Assembly: GCA_035645555.1 (NCBI GenBank)
Contig: DASQMI010000089.1
Coordinates: 1 to 42,277 of the forward strand
DNA length: 42,277 nucleotides
Direction: 5' to 3'
Source of the DNA: Lysobacter_F sp035645555
GTDB taxonomy: Bacteria > Pseudomonadota > Gammaproteobacteria > Xanthomonadales > Xanthomonadaceae
Shown here: positions 39,701-42,277 of the stretch, piece by piece
How positions within the stretch are numbered: the first letter of the stretch is position 1
Layout of the letters: every line of letters begins with the position of its first letter
Position numbers and translations under genes: made by a program
The notes under the pieces: model-generated
Database searches by the model: none
Told to the model about the DNA's origin: nothing
The model's input: the letters and a program-made list of their open reading frames with translations, nothing else

Positions 39701-40981
39701 GTGCACGCCGACGCCCCGCCCGAGCGCGCCCGCCCGCCACGCCGCCGTCGCTTCGTCATCGTGCTGCTGGTGGCGCTGGCGCTGCTGGCGGTGGCGCTGT
39801 TCTGGGCGTCGCGGCCGCCGCGCGTGGCCGGCCTGGCGATGCGTCAGCTCGGCGGCGCGCTGGGGCTGGAGATCAGTGCGCGCGGCGTCAGCGAGTACAC
39901 CTTGCGCGGCTCGCCCAGCCTGACCCTGCGCGAGGTCACTGCGCGCGAACCGGGCAGCGCGACGCCGCTGCTTCGCGCCGAACGCATCCATGTGCGGCTG
40001 CCGTGGCGCACGCTGCGCGCCCCTGACGGCGACCTGGTGCTCGAACGCGTCGAACTCGACGCCCCGCAACTCGACCTGCCGGCGCTGCAGCGCTGGCTGG
40101 CGCGCCGCCCGCCGGGGCCAAAGCGCGCGTTCGCGATCACCGACGGGCTCGCGGTCGAGGACGGCATGCTGCGCGGCGACGGCTGGCGGATCGAGCGCAT
40201 CGCTCTCGACCTGCCGCGCTGGGAGCCGAACGCGCCGCTCGAGGTCGCGTTCGATGGGCGATATGTCGCGCAAGGGCTGGCGACCGACCTCGATTTCGAC
40301 CTTGCGCTGTCGCGCCCTGCGCTGCCGGCCATGCTGCAGCTGCGCGGCCGCGCACGCATCGAGACCCCGACGTGGACGATGCCGGCGACGTTCCTGCTGT
40401 CGGGGCCGCTGCAGGAGGCGCCCGGCGGGCTGCAACTCGCACGCGCGCGGTTCGGTCTGGCGGCCCGCCATCAGATGGATGGCTCGGCGGTGCCGTTTCG
40501 GCTTGGCCTGCATGGCCCGCTGCGCCTGCGCGAAGGCGTGCTCGCGTTGCAACCCGCGACTATGACGTTGCGACCGCAGCCGGTGGCGGCATCCGCGCCG
40601 GTGCCGTCGCTCGACGCGCGCGGTGCGCTCGCGCTCGGCGAGCGGCTCGTGCTGCGCCTGGACGGCGTGCTCGCCGCGTGGCCGGACGCATGGCCGGCAC
40701 TGCCGGCGCCGTTGGCGGCGTCGCGCGCGCCGCTCCCGTTCGCCTTGCGCTACGCCGGCGCAAGCGACCTCGGCGATGTCGCGACGCTGCAGCTGCGGCG
40801 CGAGCGGACCACGTTCGATGGCCGCTTCCGACTGCCCGCGATCCTGGAATGGGTCGACGCCGGTAGCCGCGGCTCGCCGCTGCCGCCGCTCGACGGGCGC
40901 CTGGCCACGCCGCGGCTGGAGATCGCTGGCGCCACGCTGGAAGGCGTGCAGATCGAACTCCACGACGAGGCCGTGCCGTGA
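39701..40981 (+). CDS. AsmA/TamB-like single-pass envelope protein
   Basis: A 426-residue protein with one N-terminal membrane helix (RRFVIVLLVALALLAVALFWA) and a long periplasmic part. The beta-rich pattern and the segments SLTLREVTAREPGSATPLLRAERIHVRLPWRTL and LVLERVELDAPQLDLPALQRWL resemble the start of AsmA-type proteins, which bridge the envelope and move lipids. It is much shorter than TamB or YhdP. The start is GTG (39701), just after ftsY; the stop overlaps mutY by four bases (GTGA). The family link is a moderate call. Confidence 0.72.
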   Translation: MHADAPPERARPPRRRRFVIVLLVALALLAVALFWASRPPRVAGLAMRQLGGALGLEISARGVSEYTLRGSPSLTLREVTAREPGSATPLLRAERIHVRLPWRTLRAPDGDLVLERVELDAPQLDLPALQRWLARRPPGPKRAFAITDGLAVEDGMLRGDGWRIERIALDLPRWEPNAPLEVAFDGRYVAQGLATDLDFDLALSRPALPAMLQLRGRARIETPTWTMPATFLLSGPLQEAPGGLQLARARFGLAARHQMDGSAVPFRLGLHGPLRLREGVLALQPATMTLRPQPVAASAPVPSLDARGALALGERLVLRLDGVLAAWPDAWPALPAPLAASRAPLPFALRYAGASDLGDVATLQLRRERTTFDGRFRLPAILEWVDAGSRGSPLPPLDGRLATPRLEIAGATLEGVQIELHDEAVP

Positions 40982-42024
40982 GCGGCACCGACGCGTTCGC
41001 CGCGCGCCTGCTGCGCTGGTTCGACGTGTCCGGGCGCCACGACCTGCCGTGGCAGCACCCGCGCACGCCCTACCGCGTGTGGCTGTCGGAGATCATGCTG
41101 CAGCAGACGCAGGTCAAGACGGTGATCCCGTATTTCCTGCGTTTCGTCGACGCGCTGCCGACGTTGCCGGCGCTGGCGGCCGCGCCGCTGGACCAGGTGC
41201 TCGCGCTGTGGTCTGGGCTGGGCTACTACAGCCGCGCGCGCAACCTGCACGCGGCCGCCCGACTGTGCGTGGAGCGCCATGGCGGCGAGCTGCCGCGCGA
41301 CCTTGACGCATTGACCGCGCTGCCCGGCATTGGCCGCAGCACGGCAGCGGCGATCCTGACCCAGGCCTGGGGCGACCGCCACGCGATCCTCGACGGCAAC
41401 GTGAAGCGCGTGCTCGCGCGCTACCACGGCATCGCCGGCTGGCCCGGCCTGCCGGCGGTGGAAAAAACGCTGTGGACGCTGGCCGAGGCGCACCTGCCGC
41501 AGACGCGCCTGGCCGACTACACGCAGGCGCAGATGGATCTTGGCGCGACGATCTGCACGCGCGATCCGGCGTGCGTGCTGTGCCCGCTGCAGGCCGACTG
41601 CGTTGCCCGCATCGAAGGGCGCACCGGCGAACTGCCGACGCCGCGGCCGAACAAGGTGCTGCCGCAACGCGAGGCGCTGGTGCTCTGGCTGGAGGACGAC
41701 GCCGGCCGCGTGCTCATGGTGCGCAGGCCCCCGACCGGCGTGTGGGCGTCGCTGTGGTCGCTGCCGCAGCTGGACGACGAAGCCGCGGCGCGCGACTGGC
41801 TCGCCGCGCATACCCGCCATGCGCTGGACGACAGCGAAGCGCTGCCGGCGCTCGAGCACGGCTTCAGCCATTACCGGCTGACCCTGCGGCCGCGCCGCCT
41901 GCGCGGCATCGCGCTGCGCAGCCGCGTGCGCGACAATGACGACCTGCGCTGGGTGGCACGCGCGGAACTCGCCGATTACGGCATTCCTGCACCGGTGCGC
42001 CGCCTGCTGCACTCCACCGCCTGA
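40978..42024 (+). CDS. mutY: A/G-specific adenine glycosylase
   Basis: A 348-residue DNA repair enzyme that removes adenine opposite 8-oxoguanine. It has HDLPWQHPRTPYRVWLSEIMLQQTQVKTV (catalytic Glu), the helix-hairpin-helix LTALPGIGRSTAAAIL and Asp-containing loop, the iron-sulphur cysteines in CTRDPACVLCPLQADC, and a C-terminal NUDIX-like domain with REALVLWLEDDAGRVLMVRRP. The GTG start overlaps the AsmA-like stop. yggX follows nine bases downstream, the usual mutY-yggX pair. Confidence 0.97.
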   Translation: MSGTDAFAARLLRWFDVSGRHDLPWQHPRTPYRVWLSEIMLQQTQVKTVIPYFLRFVDALPTLPALAAAPLDQVLALWSGLGYYSRARNLHAAARLCVERHGGELPRDLDALTALPGIGRSTAAAILTQAWGDRHAILDGNVKRVLARYHGIAGWPGLPAVEKTLWTLAEAHLPQTRLADYTQAQMDLGATICTRDPACVLCPLQADCVARIEGRTGELPTPRPNKVLPQREALVLWLEDDAGRVLMVRRPPTGVWASLWSLPQLDDEAAARDWLAAHTRHALDDSEALPALEHGFSHYRLTLRPRRLRGIALRSRVRDNDDLRWVARAELADYGIPAPVRRLLHSTA

Positions 42025-42033
42025 GGTTTTCCG

Positions 42034-42277
42034 ATGCCGCGCAGCGTGTTTTGCCAGTACGAACAACGCGAGACCGAGGGCCTGGATTTCGTGCCGTGGC
42101 CGGGCGAGCTCGGCAAGCGCGTATACGCCGGCATCGGCAAGGCCGCCTGGCAGGCGTGGCTGACGCACCAGACCATGCTGATCAACGAGAACCGGCTGTC
42201 GCCGATGAACCCGCAGCACCGCGCCTTCCTCGAAGGCGAGATGGAAAAGTTCCTGTTCGGCGGCGGCGCCGCGAAAC
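42034..42277 (+). CDS. yggX: Fe(2+)-trafficking protein YggX, 3' end missing
   Basis: The first 81 codons of a gene cut by the window edge. RSVFCQYEQRETEGLDFVPWPGELGKRVY holds the single conserved cysteine of the family, and TMLINENRLSPMNPQHRAFLEGEMEKFLF matches its C-terminal part; full-length members have about 90 residues. YggX protects iron-sulphur proteins from oxidation and may help iron delivery, consistent with a place beside the iron-sulphur enzyme MutY. Confidence 0.95.
   Translation, partial: MPRSVFCQYEQRETEGLDFVPWPGELGKRVYAGIGKAAWQAWLTHQTMLINENRLSPMNPQHRAFLEGEMEKFLFGGGAAK

Noticed and set aside
1..42277. Search by eye for tRNA, rRNA, CRISPR arrays, insertion sequences and phage genes
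   Set aside because: No transposase, integrase, regular repeat-spacer pattern or convincing tRNA cloverleaf was seen; composition is uniform, with no clear foreign island.

Overview
The window is a very GC-rich, gene-dense stretch of bacterial chromosome. The gene set (yajC-secD-secF-tgt-queA, ftsY next to rsmD-coaD, mutY-yggX, mfd, rlmKL, trmJ, suhB, a GTG-started queA) and the style of the short intergenic regions point to a gammaproteobacterium of the order Xanthomonadales (Lysobacter/Luteimonas/Rhodanobacter-like). This placement is inferred from gene content and sequence style, not from a database search. I saw no rRNA, tRNA, CRISPR array, insertion sequence or prophage.

Layout. 1-2439: end of a DUF808 membrane protein, a chromate transporter with an MmcQ/YjbR gene, and a divergent GNAT acetyltransferase. 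2499-7413: mfd (transcription-repair coupling) and a two-receiver GGDEF protein. 7496-11099: lipoprotein histidine phosphatase, endonuclease V, and two pirins flanking a small secreted protein. 11212-15659: rlmKL with an alpha/beta hydrolase, AmpD-like amidase, rhomboid protease and an alkyltransferase-like protein. 15696-20101: a small unknown protein, a DUF47-Pit phosphate operon, and a divergent CNNM/CorB-type transporter with an ExoD-like gene. 20104-23171: a PhnD-like periplasmic protein coupled to a membrane GGDEF-EAL protein. 23264-24946: trmJ and suhB, divergent. 24947-25265: the longest non-coding stretch, holding terminators and a degenerate hairpin-rich repeat. 25266-30769: secF, secD, yajC, tgt, queA. 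30836-32886: an Lrp/AsnC regulator divergent from a class III aminotransferase. 32938-37791: a short TMEM43-like protein, metallo-beta-lactamase-fold protein, gamma-glutamyltransferase, ferredoxin, lipoprotein and coaD. 37836-42277: rsmD divergent from ftsY, then an AsmA-like gene, mutY and the start of yggX.

The most interesting observation is a short reading frame (18084-18173) in a C-rich, G-poor leader upstream of the CNNM/CorB-type transporter. Its predicted peptide begins MDDDPTPPPLP, close to the start of E. coli MgtL (MEPDPTPLP), the leader peptide that senses Mg2+ for mgtA. It overlaps the transporter start codon and lies opposite a DUF47-Pit operon; Pit carriers move metal-phosphate. 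This suggests, but does not prove, a leader-peptide-controlled Mg2+/phosphate homeostasis locus. Other points of interest are the orphan PhnD-like/GGDEF-EAL sensor pair, the short TMEM43-like protein, a receiver domain without its phospho-acceptor aspartate, several apparently leaderless promoters, and repeated 4-base GTGA/ATGA gene overlaps that suggest translational coupling.
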